DNA of 64,000 nucleotides from Mycobacterium sp. 852002-51057_SCH5723018 (GTDB lineage Bacteria; Actinomycetota; Actinomycetes; Mycobacteriales; Mycobacteriaceae): assembly GCF_001667035.1 (NCBI RefSeq), contig NZ_LZIR01000074.1, positions 29,155 to 93,154 on the forward strand. The letters are read 5' to 3'. Made by a program: the position numbers and the translations under genes. This document shows positions 16,827 to 25,827 of this stretch, one piece after another. The notes beneath the pieces were generated by a model that saw nothing but the letters and a program-made list of their open reading frames with translations, was not told where the DNA came from and searched no databases. Every line of letters begins with the position of its first letter. The stretch's first letter is position 1.

Positions 16827-18461
16827 CTAGTGCGCCACAGTGGCCTGCTCGGCGCCGATACCGGTGAGTGAGCGGACCTCCATCTCGGCGTTGCGGCCCG
16901 GATCGCCGCGGTCGGGCGACGACAGCGTGCCGACGATGCCGAGGACGAACGCCAGTGGGATCGAAACGATTCCGGGGTTGGCGAGCGGGAACCACGCGAA
17001 GTCGGCGCTGGGGATCATCGCGGTTTTCGTGCCCGACACGGCAGGGGAGAAGACGATCAATACGATCGTCGAGATGAGACCGCCGTACATGCTCCACAGC
17101 GCACCGCGGGTGTTGAACCGCCGCCAATAAAGCGAAAACAGGATCGTCGGCAGGTTGGCCGAGGCGGCGATCGCGAACGCGAGCGCCACCAGGAAGGCGA
17201 CGTTTTGGCCGTTGGCCAGGATCCCGAGCGCTATGCCGAAGATGCCGAGCACGATGGCGGTGATGCGGGAGACTCGGACCTGTTCTCTCTCGGTGACCTT
17301 GTGGCGCTTGATCAGGCTGGCGTAGATGTCATGGGCGAACGACGTCGACGCGGTGATCGTCAGCCCAGCGACCACCGCGAGGATCGTCGCGAACGCGACC
17401 GCGGAGATGACCCCGAGCAGGACCACGCCGCCGAGGTGGAACGCCAGCAGCGGCGCGGCCGAATTCTGGCCACCCGCGGACTTGAGGATGCGGTCGGGCC
17501 CGACGATGGCGGCGGCACCGTAGCCCAGCGCCAGCGTGAACAGATAAAAGGCGCCGATGAGGCCGATGGCCCAGACCACCGACCGGCGCGCTTCTTTCGC
17601 GGTGGGCACGGTGTAGAAGCGCATCAAGACGTGCGGCAGGCCGGCGGTGCCCAGCACCAGCGCAAGGCCCAGCGACAGCAGGTTGATCTTCGAGGTCGTC
17701 GACCCGCCGTACTGCGCGCCCGGCGCCAACACGTTGCGGCTGGCGACGCCTTTGGTGGTCGCGTGCGACACCGCCGACTGCGCCGACCCCAGGATGTCGG
17801 AGAAGTTCATGCCGAACTTGGCCAGCACCATCACCGTCATCGCCGCGGCGCCGACGATCAGCAGCACGGCCTTGATGATCTGCACCCACGTGGTGCCCTT
17901 CATGCCGCCGACCAGAACATAGACGATCATCAGGACACCGACGACTGCGATGACGATCGATTCGCCGAGGCGCCCTTTGACATTGAGCAGCAGGGCAACC
18001 AAACCTCCCGCGCCGGCCATCTGGGCGAGGAGGTAGAACAGCGAGACGGTGAGCGTGGACGCCGCTGCTACCAGCCGCACCGGGCGCTGCCGGAGCCGGA
18101 AGCTCAGCACGTCCGCCATCGTGAATTTCCCTGTGTTTCGGATTAATTCGGCCACCAGCAGCAAAGCCACCAGCCAGGCAACCAGGAATCCGATTGAATA
18201 CAGGAACCCGTCGTAGCCGTACACGGCGATCGCGCCGGCGATGCCGAGGAAGCTGGCCGCCGACAGGTAGTCGCCCGCGATGGCGATGCCGTTCTGCGGT
18301 CCGGAGAATGCGCGGTCAGCGGTGAAGAACTCGGTCGCGGTGGCGTTTCGCCGGCTGGCCCGGATCACCACGTAGAGGGTGATCAGGACGAAAACGCCGA
18401 AGATGGCAAGGTTGGCAACGGGATTGCCGATCGCCCCCTGCCCGGCGGCCAGATACCTCAT
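16827..18461 (-). CDS. Sodium:solute symporter, acetate/monocarboxylate permease (ActP/MctC-like)
   Basis: A 544-residue inner-membrane transporter with about 13 hydrophobic segments and sequences typical of the SSS family: GDYLSAASFLGIAG near residue 60, GGMKGTTWVQ, GTAGLPHVLMRFYTV and ASANLPTILFSLYW. ActP-type members take up acetate, propionate or pyruvate with a cation. The gene overlaps the upstream DUF485 gene by 4 nt, a pairing typical of ActP-type systems (compare yjcH-actP). It may import short-chain acids for the surrounding acyl-CoA metabolism. The assignment to family is strong; substrate is inferred. Confidence 0.9.
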   Translation of the reverse strand: MRYLAAGQGAIGNPVANLAIFGVFVLITLYVVIRASRRNATATEFFTADRAFSGPQNGIAIAGDYLSAASFLGIAGAIAVYGYDGFLYSIGFLVAWLVALLLVAELIRNTGKFTMADVLSFRLRQRPVRLVAAASTLTVSLFYLLAQMAGAGGLVALLLNVKGRLGESIVIAVVGVLMIVYVLVGGMKGTTWVQIIKAVLLIVGAAAMTVMVLAKFGMNFSDILGSAQSAVSHATTKGVASRNVLAPGAQYGGSTTSKINLLSLGLALVLGTAGLPHVLMRFYTVPTAKEARRSVVWAIGLIGAFYLFTLALGYGAAAIVGPDRILKSAGGQNSAAPLLAFHLGGVVLLGVISAVAFATILAVVAGLTITASTSFAHDIYASLIKRHKVTEREQVRVSRITAIVLGIFGIALGILANGQNVAFLVALAFAIAASANLPTILFSLYWRRFNTRGALWSMYGGLISTIVLIVFSPAVSGTKTAMIPSADFAWFPLANPGIVSIPLAFVLGIVGTLSSPDRGDPGRNAEMEVRSLTGIGAEQATVAH

Positions 18462-18805
18462 GACGCCTGCACTTCCGACCGAATGGCGGCGGCCCGCGGA
18501 TCTAGCTCCCGGTCGGCGAACCGCACGTAGAGCCCGGTGATGATGAAGGTCGTCAGGAACTGTCCTAGCCCGATCAGCAATCCGACGTTGATGTTGCCGA
18601 ACACCTTCGTCGCCATGAAGTCGTGCGCGAAGGCGCCCAGGAGCACGTAGGCGGCGTACCAGGCGAGGAAGAGCGCCGTCATAGGGAAGACGAAACGCCG
18701 TAGTCTGCGTCGCAGTTCGGCGAACTCGGTGCTGGCCTGGATGGTCATGAACTGCTCGCTGCTGGGTACTGGGACGTGCTCTGGTAACTCGGTTGTGGAC
18801 AACAC
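18458..18805 (-). CDS. DUF485 membrane protein, symporter partner (YjcH-like)
   Basis: A 115-residue protein with two predicted membrane segments (about residues 40-60, FPMTALFLAWYAAYVLLGAF, and 75-95, LLIGLGQFLTTFIITGLYV) and the DUF485 pattern F..LRRRLRRFVFPMT. Proteins of this family are encoded just upstream of ActP-type symporters. The GTG at 18805 lies very close to an AGGAG sequence; the adjacent TTG at 18802 has better spacing and may be the real start. The 3' end overlaps the symporter start. Confidence 0.85.
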   Translation of the reverse strand: MLSTTELPEHVPVPSSEQFMTIQASTEFAELRRRLRRFVFPMTALFLAWYAAYVLLGAFAHDFMATKVFGNINVGLLIGLGQFLTTFIITGLYVRFADRELDPRAAAIRSEVQAS

Positions 18806-18978
18806 AACTCCTGACCTCGACTGTGGGCCCCCCTGCGGCGATAGCCTACGAGCACACGTGACCAGATTCGGAGTCTCGTTTGTCCCGCGGGGAGTAAATT
18901 AACCGCCGCGTTGCCGGGCATGCACCTGGCGGCCATCCCCACGATTCCTGATCTTTATCGCGCCGGCACTTCGGGCGG

Positions 18979-20124
18979 TTACGTCGTCAGGATCGTCGCC
19001 GCCGCGGTGCCGGGCGCGCCGTAGAGCTGAGCGAACCCGACGCGCGGCTCACCGGCCACCTGGCGATCGCTCGCCTCGCCGCGAAGTTGACGCACCAGCT
19101 CGTGGATTTGGCGCAGGCCCGACGCCCCGATCGGCTCGCCGTTGGCGATCAGCCCGCCGTCGGTGTTGATCGGCATCGAACCGGTGATCTCGGTGGCACC
19201 GTCGGCCAGTAACTTCTCCTGCTCACCGTCGGTGCAGAAGCCGCATTCGGCCATGTGGATGATTTCCGCGCCGGCATCGGTGTCCTGCAGCTGAATGACG
19301 TCGACGTCTTCCGGTGCCACACCGGCCTTTTCGAACGCCGCCCGCGAGGCGTACACCGTCGGCGATACGTCCTCGTCCACCGGGGCGAAGGTGGTGTTCA
19401 CTTCGTATGCGCCGTAGCGGCGGGTGCGGACCTCGACCGCCCGCAAGAAGATCGGTTTGGCCGTGTGGCGGTGAGCAAGGTCCGCGCGACACATCACCAC
19501 TGCGGCAGCACCCTCGTCGGGCGCGCAGAACATGTACTGGGTGAGCGGGTAGTTCAGCATTGTCGAGTTGAGGATGTCCGCTTCGGGAATCGGCTTGCGG
19601 CGGAATGCGTTCGGGTTGCGGGCGCCGTTGCGGAAGTTTTTGGCGGCCACCTTGGCCAGCGTTTGCTGCGAGATGGCGTGGTCATGCAGGTAGCGGTTGG
19701 CCTTCATGCCGAAGAACTTGGTGGTGAGGTACTGCCCGTTCTCGGCATACCAGCGCGGCATGCCGACCAGCGCCGGATCTTCGGTAAAGGCGCCGCGCGG
19801 ATGCTTGTCCATGCCCACGGCAATCCCGATCTCGTAGTCGCCCAACCGGATTCCGTCGGCGCAGGCCTTCGCGGCGCTGGCCGCGGTCGCGCAGGCGTTG
19901 AACACATTCGTGAAGGGAATGCCCGACAGTCCGACCATCGCGACGATCGCGTCGGGGTTGGCGACCGTCCAGCTGCCTCCCGTGGCGGCTTGAATATCCT
20001 TCCACTGCACGCCCGCGTCGGCGACCGCGAGCTGGATGGCGTCCGCGCCCATCTCCATGGCGGACTTGCCCTCGAAGCGACCGAAGGGGTGCAGTCCCAC
20101 CCCGATGACAGCAACGTCATTCAT
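18979..20124 (-). CDS. Thiolase-like lipid-transfer protein (acetyl-CoA acetyltransferase family)
   Basis: A 381-residue thiolase-fold protein of the SCP-x/Ltp type found in mycobacterial steroid and lipid catabolism. The nucleophilic cysteine is probably Cys78 (NVFNACATAAS), and the C-terminal INTDGGLIANGEPIGASGLRQ segment corresponds to the conserved thiolase glycine-rich region, with Glu-Pro-Ile where classical thiolases have GHP. It may carry out thiolysis or, like some Ltp proteins, retro-aldol cleavage. It is the last gene of the P450-CoA transferase-thiolase operon. Its ATG is 2 nt after a 46-bp MIRU-type repeat that supplies the AGGAGGAG ribosome-binding sequence. Confidence 0.85.
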   Translation of the reverse strand: MNDVAVIGVGLHPFGRFEGKSAMEMGADAIQLAVADAGVQWKDIQAATGGSWTVANPDAIVAMVGLSGIPFTNVFNACATAASAAKACADGIRLGDYEIGIAVGMDKHPRGAFTEDPALVGMPRWYAENGQYLTTKFFGMKANRYLHDHAISQQTLAKVAAKNFRNGARNPNAFRRKPIPEADILNSTMLNYPLTQYMFCAPDEGAAAVVMCRADLAHRHTAKPIFLRAVEVRTRRYGAYEVNTTFAPVDEDVSPTVYASRAAFEKAGVAPEDVDVIQLQDTDAGAEIIHMAECGFCTDGEQEKLLADGATEITGSMPINTDGGLIANGEPIGASGLRQIHELVRQLRGEASDRQVAGEPRVGFAQLYGAPGTAAATILTT

Positions 20125-20126
20125 GA

Positions 20127-20172
20127 GCGCCGCTCCTCCTCATCGCTCCGCTCTGCATCGTCGCCGGCGCGG
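20127..20172 (-). repeat. MIRU-type mycobacterial interspersed repeat, copy 1
   Basis: A 46-bp element identical to 56411-56456. On the minus strand it begins 1 nt after the stop of the CoA transferase gene and ends 2 nt before the thiolase ATG. It contains GATGAGGAGGAGCGGCGC, which provides the downstream gene with a Shine-Dalgarno sequence. This matches my knowledge of MIRU elements, which sit between genes of mycobacterial operons with overlapping stop and start codons; assignment to a MIRU class would need alignment. Confidence 0.8.
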
Positions 20173-20173
20173 T

Positions 20174-21400
20174 TCACGCTATGGCTCCGGCATCCTTGAG
20201 CTCGGCGATTCGGTCCCAATCCAGGCCGAGTTCCATCAGGACGATCTCCGTGTGCTCGCTTGCTTGCGGCGCCCGCGTCGTCACCAGCGGCTCGTGGTTG
20301 AACTGGATGGGGCCCCGCACGACGCGGAATGGCTTTCCGCCACTGGCCAGCTCGACTTCGGCGATCATGTCGTTGGCGATCGCCTGCTCGTCGTCGACCA
20401 GGTCGAGAAGGCTCTGGAACGGCGCCCACTGGCCCTTCATCGTCTTCAGGTGCTGGCGCCAGTAGTCAAAGGGCTTGGCGGCGAACGCCTTCGCGATGAG
20501 TTCGGCGGCCGCATCGGCGTTTTGGATCAACGGGAGCACGTCGGCGAAGCGGGGATCGTCGGCGGCCTCGGGGATGCCCAGATGCTCGAAGGTGTCCCGG
20601 ATCAGGCCGGTCGGGCTGATGATGCACAGGTTGATCGTGCCGCCGTCGGAGGTTTCGTAGTTGCCCATGAAGGGATTCACCGACGGGTTGCCGGAGCCCG
20701 GCATGGGCGTGCGCATGACCTCTCCGGTCTCCATGCCCTGCGTGACGCTGGCGCCGGCCGCCCACCAGGCCGTGCTCAGCAGCGACACGTCAAGCTCGAG
20801 GGCCTCGCCGGTGCGCTCGCGATGCAGCAACGCGGCCGAGATGCCGCCGGCGATGAACATGCCGCCGATGGAGTCACCGAACGCCGGAATGCCCTGTCCC
20901 AGTGCGCCGCCCAGCTCCTCCGGGGTCAGCGCGTAGCCGACGCCGCTGCGCGTCCAGAACGCCGTCCCGTCATAGCCGCCGACGTCACGCTCGGCACCCT
21001 TGTCGCCGTACGCCGAACCCCGCGCGTAGACGATGTTCGGGTTCACCGCGCGAATGTGCTCCACGTCGAACTTGTGCTTCCGCCGCTGCGCGGGCATGTA
21101 GTTGGTCAAGAACACGTCGGAGGCTTTGGCCAGTTCGTGGATCACCTCCTGGCCGCCCGGCGTGGACACGTCGATCCCGACGCTGCGCTTGCCGCGGTTG
21201 GGATGCTCCATAAGCGGATGCCGGTCCGGGTTGACCTGGATGCCGCCCATATTGAGGAAGCCGCGTTGGGTGTCGCCGCGCACCGGGTGCTCGACCTTGA
21301 TGACGTCGGCACCCCAGTCGGCGAGAATGGCTCCCGCCGCCGGGACGAACGTGAACTGCGCGAGCTCGAGGACCCGAAACCCCTCCATTACCTTGATCAT
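20174..21400 (-). CDS. CaiB/BaiF-family (class III) CoA transferase
   Basis: A 408-residue formyl-CoA-transferase-type protein with the N-terminal LADWGADVIKVEHPVRGD, a probable catalytic Asp144 (GGYDGTAFW) that forms a mixed anhydride with the acid, and GDSIGGMFIAGGISAALLHRE. These enzymes move CoA between carboxylic acids without ATP and some act as racemases (AMACR/Mcr); which applies is open. It lies between a P450 and a thiolase gene, consistent with activation of an oxidised side-chain acid. The first ATG (21400) is used; an ATG four codons on is possible. Confidence 0.88.
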   Translation of the reverse strand: MIKVMEGFRVLELAQFTFVPAAGAILADWGADVIKVEHPVRGDTQRGFLNMGGIQVNPDRHPLMEHPNRGKRSVGIDVSTPGGQEVIHELAKASDVFLTNYMPAQRRKHKFDVEHIRAVNPNIVYARGSAYGDKGAERDVGGYDGTAFWTRSGVGYALTPEELGGALGQGIPAFGDSIGGMFIAGGISAALLHRERTGEALELDVSLLSTAWWAAGASVTQGMETGEVMRTPMPGSGNPSVNPFMGNYETSDGGTINLCIISPTGLIRDTFEHLGIPEAADDPRFADVLPLIQNADAAAELIAKAFAAKPFDYWRQHLKTMKGQWAPFQSLLDLVDDEQAIANDMIAEVELASGGKPFRVVRGPIQFNHEPLVTTRAPQASEHTEIVLMELGLDWDRIAELKDAGAIA

Positions 21401-21409
21401 TTCCGGACC

Positions 21410-22606
21410 CTACTTCGCGTCGAACGTCACCGGAAGCGCCGTCGGGGAACGGAACGGCTGGCCGTGGATGTGCGGGTCCTCCTCGGTCCGGAGCTTGACG
21501 TTGGTCAACCGGTTGAGCAGGCATTCCAGCGCCACGCGGGTTTCCAGCCGCGCCAGGTGCAGACCCAGGCAGGTGTGCTCTCCGGCGGCGAAGGATATGT
21601 GCGGCATGTGCTTGCGGAAGATGTCGAATTCCTCCGAGCGTTCCCAGCGCCGCTCGTCCCGATTCGCCGAGCCGATGCACACGCCGACCACCGAGCGCGC
21701 CGGGATCTCGACGCCCTCCAGCTCGGTGTCCTCGGTCGTGAAGCGCTGCACGGTGGTCAGCGGCGTCTCGAAGCGCAACCCCTCCTCGATCGCCTGGCCG
21801 ATCAGCTCGCGGTCGGACTGCACTGCGGCGAACTGATCCGGATGAGCCAGCAACAGGTACAGCAGGTTTCCCGACGACCGGTACGTGGTCTCCAGCCCGG
21901 CGGGCAGCAGCAGCCGCAGGAACGAGTAAATCGCTTCGTCGCTGAGGCTTTCGCCGTCGATCTCCGCCGTGACCAGGTCGCCGATGATGTCCTCGGTGGG
22001 TTTGGATTTACGCTGCTCGATCTGCTCGAGGAAATAATCCTTCAACGCCGCCGACGCCTCGAAGGCGCGTTCGTAGTTGACGTTGTAGCTGATCAGCTCC
22101 ACGGCGCGCTTGCGAAACATCGGCAGGTCTTCGGCCGGCAGCCCCAGCAGTTCGGCGATTACGCGGGTGGGGAATTCGAAGGTGAATTGCCGGACCAGGT
22201 CGGCTTGGCCGGCATCGAGGAACTCGTCGATGAGCGCGTTGCAGATGGGCCGCACGATGGTGGGCTCCCACCGGGCCAGCGCTTTGGACTTGAATGCCGC
22301 GGACACCAGGTTGCGATGGTCGCGATGCTTCTTGCCGTCCATCGCCAGGATGGTCGGCCCCATGAACAGCCCGATCGTTTTGTCGTACGGCTTCGAGCTG
22401 AAGACGCGGCCGTCGCGGAACACCCTGTTCACCGCGTCGAACGACATCGCAGAATATTCGCGCTTGGGCTGCAGCGACTGGGGCGTCTTGGAGTAGTCCA
22501 TCACCGTCCCACAGAACGCGCCCGACTCCCGGCGCTTGCGGGCGAAGAAGGGGTAGGGGTCGCGCAGATCAACGGCTTGGTCCCCGGTGTGCACGTCGGT
22601 CGTCAC
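21410..22606 (-). CDS. Cytochrome P450
   Basis: A 398-residue soluble bacterial P450, a haem monooxygenase needing a ferredoxin and reductase. The I-helix motif AGLETT is at about 236-241, the ExxR pair at Glu275/Arg278, and the haem-binding FAAGEHTCLG with Cys346 as axial ligand. The GTG start at 22606 gives a full-length N terminus. It is clearly paralogous to the P450 at 38733-39968 (shared LLLPAGLETTYRSSGNLLY). It opens the operon 22606-18979, and a perfect copy of the window-wide palindrome lies 49 bp upstream. Substrate is unknown. Confidence 0.92.
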   Translation of the reverse strand: MTTDVHTGDQAVDLRDPYPFFARKRRESGAFCGTVMDYSKTPQSLQPKREYSAMSFDAVNRVFRDGRVFSSKPYDKTIGLFMGPTILAMDGKKHRDHRNLVSAAFKSKALARWEPTIVRPICNALIDEFLDAGQADLVRQFTFEFPTRVIAELLGLPAEDLPMFRKRAVELISYNVNYERAFEASAALKDYFLEQIEQRKSKPTEDIIGDLVTAEIDGESLSDEAIYSFLRLLLPAGLETTYRSSGNLLYLLLAHPDQFAAVQSDRELIGQAIEEGLRFETPLTTVQRFTTEDTELEGVEIPARSVVGVCIGSANRDERRWERSEEFDIFRKHMPHISFAAGEHTCLGLHLARLETRVALECLLNRLTNVKLRTEEDPHIHGQPFRSPTALPVTFDAK

Positions 22607-22654
22607 CTAGATCTCCAGCATCCTAGTGAATGAAGCGGCCCGTGCGTACGATCG

Positions 22655-22673
22655 TACTGTAATTCTTACAGTA
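22655..22673. promoter_or_regulatory. Putative operator, perfect 19-bp palindrome (copy 4)
   Basis: TACTGTAA-TTC-TTACAGTA is a perfect inverted repeat with 8-bp arms and defines the consensus of the motif found at seven other promoters in this window. It lies between the P450 gene (start 22606, minus) and the 3' end of the SDR gene (22707), so it most likely controls the P450-CoA transferase-thiolase operon. Confidence 0.72.
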
Positions 22674-22706
22674 GACAATATGGGCACCACGCGGTTGCGC
22701 GGCGAG

Positions 22707-23549
22707 TCAGCGGCCGACGTTGGCCGCGCGGGGGTTCGTCAGTCTCGCGGCGCGCGCCAACAGGCCGGCGTATCCCGCACCGAGGAGCCGAGGCATCGCC
22801 GCCATCGCCCGTCCGTCGGGTCCGATCAGGATCCTCGCTCTGTTTTTCTCGGCCCCTCGCAGAATGACCCGGGCGGCCTTGTCGGGAGAGGTGAGCGCCG
22901 CCCGTTCAAAGAGTTTCGCGGCCAGCTCCGGCTCCTCGGTATCTGCGGTGCGCATGTTCGCCCCGAAGTTGGTGCGCACGACGCCGGGGTGCACGCAATG
23001 CACGGTCACCGGGCGCCGTTCGATGATCATCTCCTGACGAAGCGCTTCCGTGAGCCCACGCACCGCGAACTTCGAAGCGCTGTAGGCACCTTGGTAGGGG
23101 ACCGCGATGAGACCGAAGGCGCTGGACAGGTTGACCAACCGCGCCGGGCGCTCAGAAGAACCCGACTCGATGAGCCGCGGCAGGAATGCCTTGGTCCCGT
23201 TGACGACGCCGCCGATGTTGATGCCGATCAGCCAGTCGAAGTCCGCCCAGGACATGTCGGCGACGCTGGCGAAGAGATCAACGCCGGCGTTGTTGAAGAC
23301 CATCGAGGCGGGACCGAGCCGGTGGCGGACGTCCTCCGCGTAGGCGAATACCGCGTCGCGGTCGGTGACATCCACCCGGAAAGTCGTCACCTGGTCGGGG
23401 CGGCAAGCCGCTTGGGTTTCGGCCAGACCCATTTCGTCGATGTCGGACGCGGCGACGTGTGCGCCTTCTTGGGTGAGCGCGCGCGTCAACGCCCGCCCGA
23501 TGCCGGAACCGGCGCCCGTCACAACGGCGACGCGGTCTCGGTACTTCAC
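22707..23549 (-). CDS. Short-chain dehydrogenase/reductase
   Basis: A 280-residue classical SDR with TGAGSGIG (11-18), NNAG (86-89), catalytic Ser near 142 and Tyr156/Lys160. The C-terminal part (AARVILRGAEKNRARILIGPDGRA) resembles mycobacterial SDRs that act on lipidic substrates. The GTG at 23549 overlaps the stop of the upstream ligase gene by 4 nt (GTGA), which fixes the start despite a longer open frame. It is the last gene of the five-gene Rieske operon. Confidence 0.88.
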   Translation of the reverse strand: MKYRDRVAVVTGAGSGIGRALTRALTQEGAHVAASDIDEMGLAETQAACRPDQVTTFRVDVTDRDAVFAYAEDVRHRLGPASMVFNNAGVDLFASVADMSWADFDWLIGINIGGVVNGTKAFLPRLIESGSSERPARLVNLSSAFGLIAVPYQGAYSASKFAVRGLTEALRQEMIIERRPVTVHCVHPGVVRTNFGANMRTADTEEPELAAKLFERAALTSPDKAARVILRGAEKNRARILIGPDGRAMAAMPRLLGAGYAGLLARAARLTNPRAANVGR

Positions 23550-25198
23550 CCGTTCACCGCCTGCTCGCTCGCCCATCGGTAGTCGGCCTTGCCCGACGGG
23601 CTGCGCTCGATCGCGCTGCGGAACACGACCGCCTTGGGAAGCTTGTAGCGGGCCAGGGACTCTGCGGCGTGCGAGATCAGCTCGTCCGCGTCGGCGTGGG
23701 CCCCGTCGGCGAGCGCGACGACCGCGACGACCTCCTGGCCCCAGCGTTCGCTCGGGCGCCCGGCGACCACCACGTCGGCCACCGCGGGATGCGACGCGAT
23801 CGCGGTCTCCACCTCCTCGACAAAGATCTTCTCGCCGCCGGAATTGATCGTCACCGAATCGCGTCCCAGCAATTCGATCACGCCATCGGCGCGGTGGCGC
23901 GCACGGTCGCCGGGCACGGCGTAGCGCACGCCGTCGATCACCGGGAATGTCTTGGCGGTCTTGGCCGCATCGCCCTTGTAGCCCAGCGGAACGTAGCCCC
24001 GTTGCGCCAGCCAACCCATAGCGTCGTGACCCGGTTCCAGGATTGCGGTTAGGTCCTCGGACGCCACGAAGGTGTCCGGTCCGGCGTTGAATGTGCCCGT
24101 CGACACCGCCCCCGACATCGACATGTGGTGCATCTGCGCGCCCGTCTCCGACGATCCGACGCCATCGACCACGACGGCGTTGGGCAGTGCCTCGATCAAG
24201 CGTTGCTTCACGTACGGGGTGAGCAAGGCGCCGCCGTTGGCGACCACCGCCAACGACGACACGTCGGCGACTCCTTTTTCGATGGCCGCGAGCAGAGGCC
24301 GCGCCATCGCGTCACCGACCACCGTCACCACCGGCACCCGCTCCCGCTCGATCGTGCGGACTACGTCCTCGGCGTCCAAATGATCGACAACGGACGGAAA
24401 GACGACGGACTGTCCGGTCGTGATCGCCGTCATCACGCTCCACTGGGCCGCACCGTGGATCAGCGGCGGCAAGATCAGCAATTTGGCGCCGGGCCCGGTG
24501 GCCAGCCTTGCGACGATCTCCTCGACAGAGCCGGACGGCTCACCGGTCATCAGGTTTCGCCCGCCGAACGATGTCATGAAGATGTCGTGTTGGCGCCACA
24601 GCACGCCCTTGGGCATGCCCGTCGTGCCACCGGTATACAGGACGTACAAGTCGTCGGGCGAGTGCTGCACCGGCGGCGGTTCTGGCGAACTGGATGCCAG
24701 GGCGGTCTCGTAATCGACCGCGCCGTAAAGCAAGTCGTGACCGGAGTCGTCGGCGATCTGAATCAGCACCCGCAGCCGCGGCAGGTCCGGCAGGATTTCG
24801 GCCACCCGGGGCGCGAACGCGGCATGGTAGATCAGGGCGGTCGCCCCGGAATCCTTCAGCAGATACTGCAGCTCGCTCTTGACGTATCGGAAGTTGACGT
24901 TGAAGGGGGCAACGCGCGCCTGGAAGCCGCCAAGCAGCGCCTCGACGAATTCGTTTCCGTTGTAGGCATAGAGGCCGAGCAGGTCCTGACCCACCTCGTG
25001 GCCGGCCAGTGCCGAGCGCTCGGTGTGACACCCCAGGCCCCGCGAGTGCAGGTATGCGGCGAGCCGGTTGGACCGCTCGAGGATTTGGGCGTAGGTGTAG
25101 CGCTTTTCACCACGGATCACCAGCTCGCGGTCGGGGATCGCTGCGGCGACGGCCGTCGCGACTTCGGGAACCGTGAATTGCGTTGCGCTGTCGGACAT
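23546..25198 (-). CDS. Acyl-CoA ligase (FadD-like, AMP-binding)
   Basis: A 550-residue acyl-CoA synthetase with TGGTTGMPKG at 189-198, DGVGSSETGAQM in the adenine region, GRDSVTINSGGEKIFVEEVE at the hinge and a catalytic Lys in SPSGKADYRW. It is paralogous to the ligase at 12037-13662 and of the same FadD17/FadD19-like type. The start MSDSAT at 25198 is 8 nt downstream of the thioesterase stop; the frame stays open far upstream but only shadows neighbouring genes. It should activate the acid product of the Rieske oxygenase pathway (inference from operon position). Confidence 0.89.
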   Translation of the reverse strand: MSDSATQFTVPEVATAVAAAIPDRELVIRGEKRYTYAQILERSNRLAAYLHSRGLGCHTERSALAGHEVGQDLLGLYAYNGNEFVEALLGGFQARVAPFNVNFRYVKSELQYLLKDSGATALIYHAAFAPRVAEILPDLPRLRVLIQIADDSGHDLLYGAVDYETALASSSPEPPPVQHSPDDLYVLYTGGTTGMPKGVLWRQHDIFMTSFGGRNLMTGEPSGSVEEIVARLATGPGAKLLILPPLIHGAAQWSVMTAITTGQSVVFPSVVDHLDAEDVVRTIERERVPVVTVVGDAMARPLLAAIEKGVADVSSLAVVANGGALLTPYVKQRLIEALPNAVVVDGVGSSETGAQMHHMSMSGAVSTGTFNAGPDTFVASEDLTAILEPGHDAMGWLAQRGYVPLGYKGDAAKTAKTFPVIDGVRYAVPGDRARHRADGVIELLGRDSVTINSGGEKIFVEEVETAIASHPAVADVVVAGRPSERWGQEVVAVVALADGAHADADELISHAAESLARYKLPKAVVFRSAIERSPSGKADYRWASEQAVNG

Positions 25199-25206
25199 TC
25201 TGCCTC

Positions 25207-25827
25207 TCAGGGCTGGTGGGGTAGCAGGCGGACCATGAGGCCGTTGGCCTCGCTGAGCAACGTGCCGTCGGTCGCGGTCATGGTAGCGCCGATGAAGAAC
25301 TTCCTGCCGTCGACGTTGGTGATGCGGCCCCGGGCGGTCAGCGGCTCGTCGATCGGGGTGATGTTGCGGTAGTCGACATGCAGGAATGCGGTGCGGGTGG
25401 GCGGGCACCCTGCGGTGGAGACGACCATCCCGAACAGCCAGTCGTAGAACAGCGGGATCACGCCGCCGTGCACGGCGCTGTTCCCGCCCACGTGGGCTCG
25501 GGTGAAGTGTCCGTCCATGGTGACCCCGTTGGGCCCGGATTCGGTGACCAGCCACGGTGGCATCAGGGGATGGCCCAGCCCGGGCAGTTCGATGACCCGG
25601 CCGGCGGGTGCCAGGCCTTCCGGCACCTGGTGGTCCTCGATCAACGTGCAGGCGTTTTCGACGTGCTCGGCCGCGGCGGCCCACAGCGCGGAGTCCGGGT
25701 TGGTGGAGACGGTGAGATCCTGGAGGCGCCGCATCGCGGCGACGAACCTGCCCAGCTCGGGTGGCACATGGTCGACCGGCTTGATCTCGGGAAACCCGCC
25801 GCGCACCGCCGGCGTGGTGTCGGTCAT
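25207..25827 (-). CDS. PaaI-like hotdog thioesterase
   Basis: A 206-residue hotdog-fold protein with the motif GNSAVHGGVIPLFYDW (about 113-128), where the HGG turn binds the thioester, and a long N-terminal region as in the thioesterase at 4614-5309. It probably hydrolyses an acyl-CoA of the pathway. Its start overlaps the upstream isochorismatase-like stop by 4 nt (ATGA), which favours 25827 over an in-frame ATG four codons earlier (25839). Confidence 0.82.
   Translation of the reverse strand: MTDTTPAVRGGFPEIKPVDHVPPELGRFVAAMRRLQDLTVSTNPDSALWAAAAEHVENACTLIEDHQVPEGLAPAGRVIELPGLGHPLMPPWLVTESGPNGVTMDGHFTRAHVGGNSAVHGGVIPLFYDWLFGMVVSTAGCPPTRTAFLHVDYRNITPIDEPLTARGRITNVDGRKFFIGATMTATDGTLLSEANGLMVRLLPHQP

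Noticed and set aside
17205..18146. A 313-codon open frame opposite the symporter gene
   Set aside because: The product is an Asp/Arg/Gln-rich shadow without domains, while the opposite strand encodes a convincing membrane transporter.
20036..22633. An 865-codon open frame on the plus strand
   Set aside because: It lies opposite three clearly recognised genes (P450, CoA transferase, thiolase). Its translation is low-complexity Arg/Val/Gly/His without any family resemblance, as expected in the antisense frame of high-GC genes.
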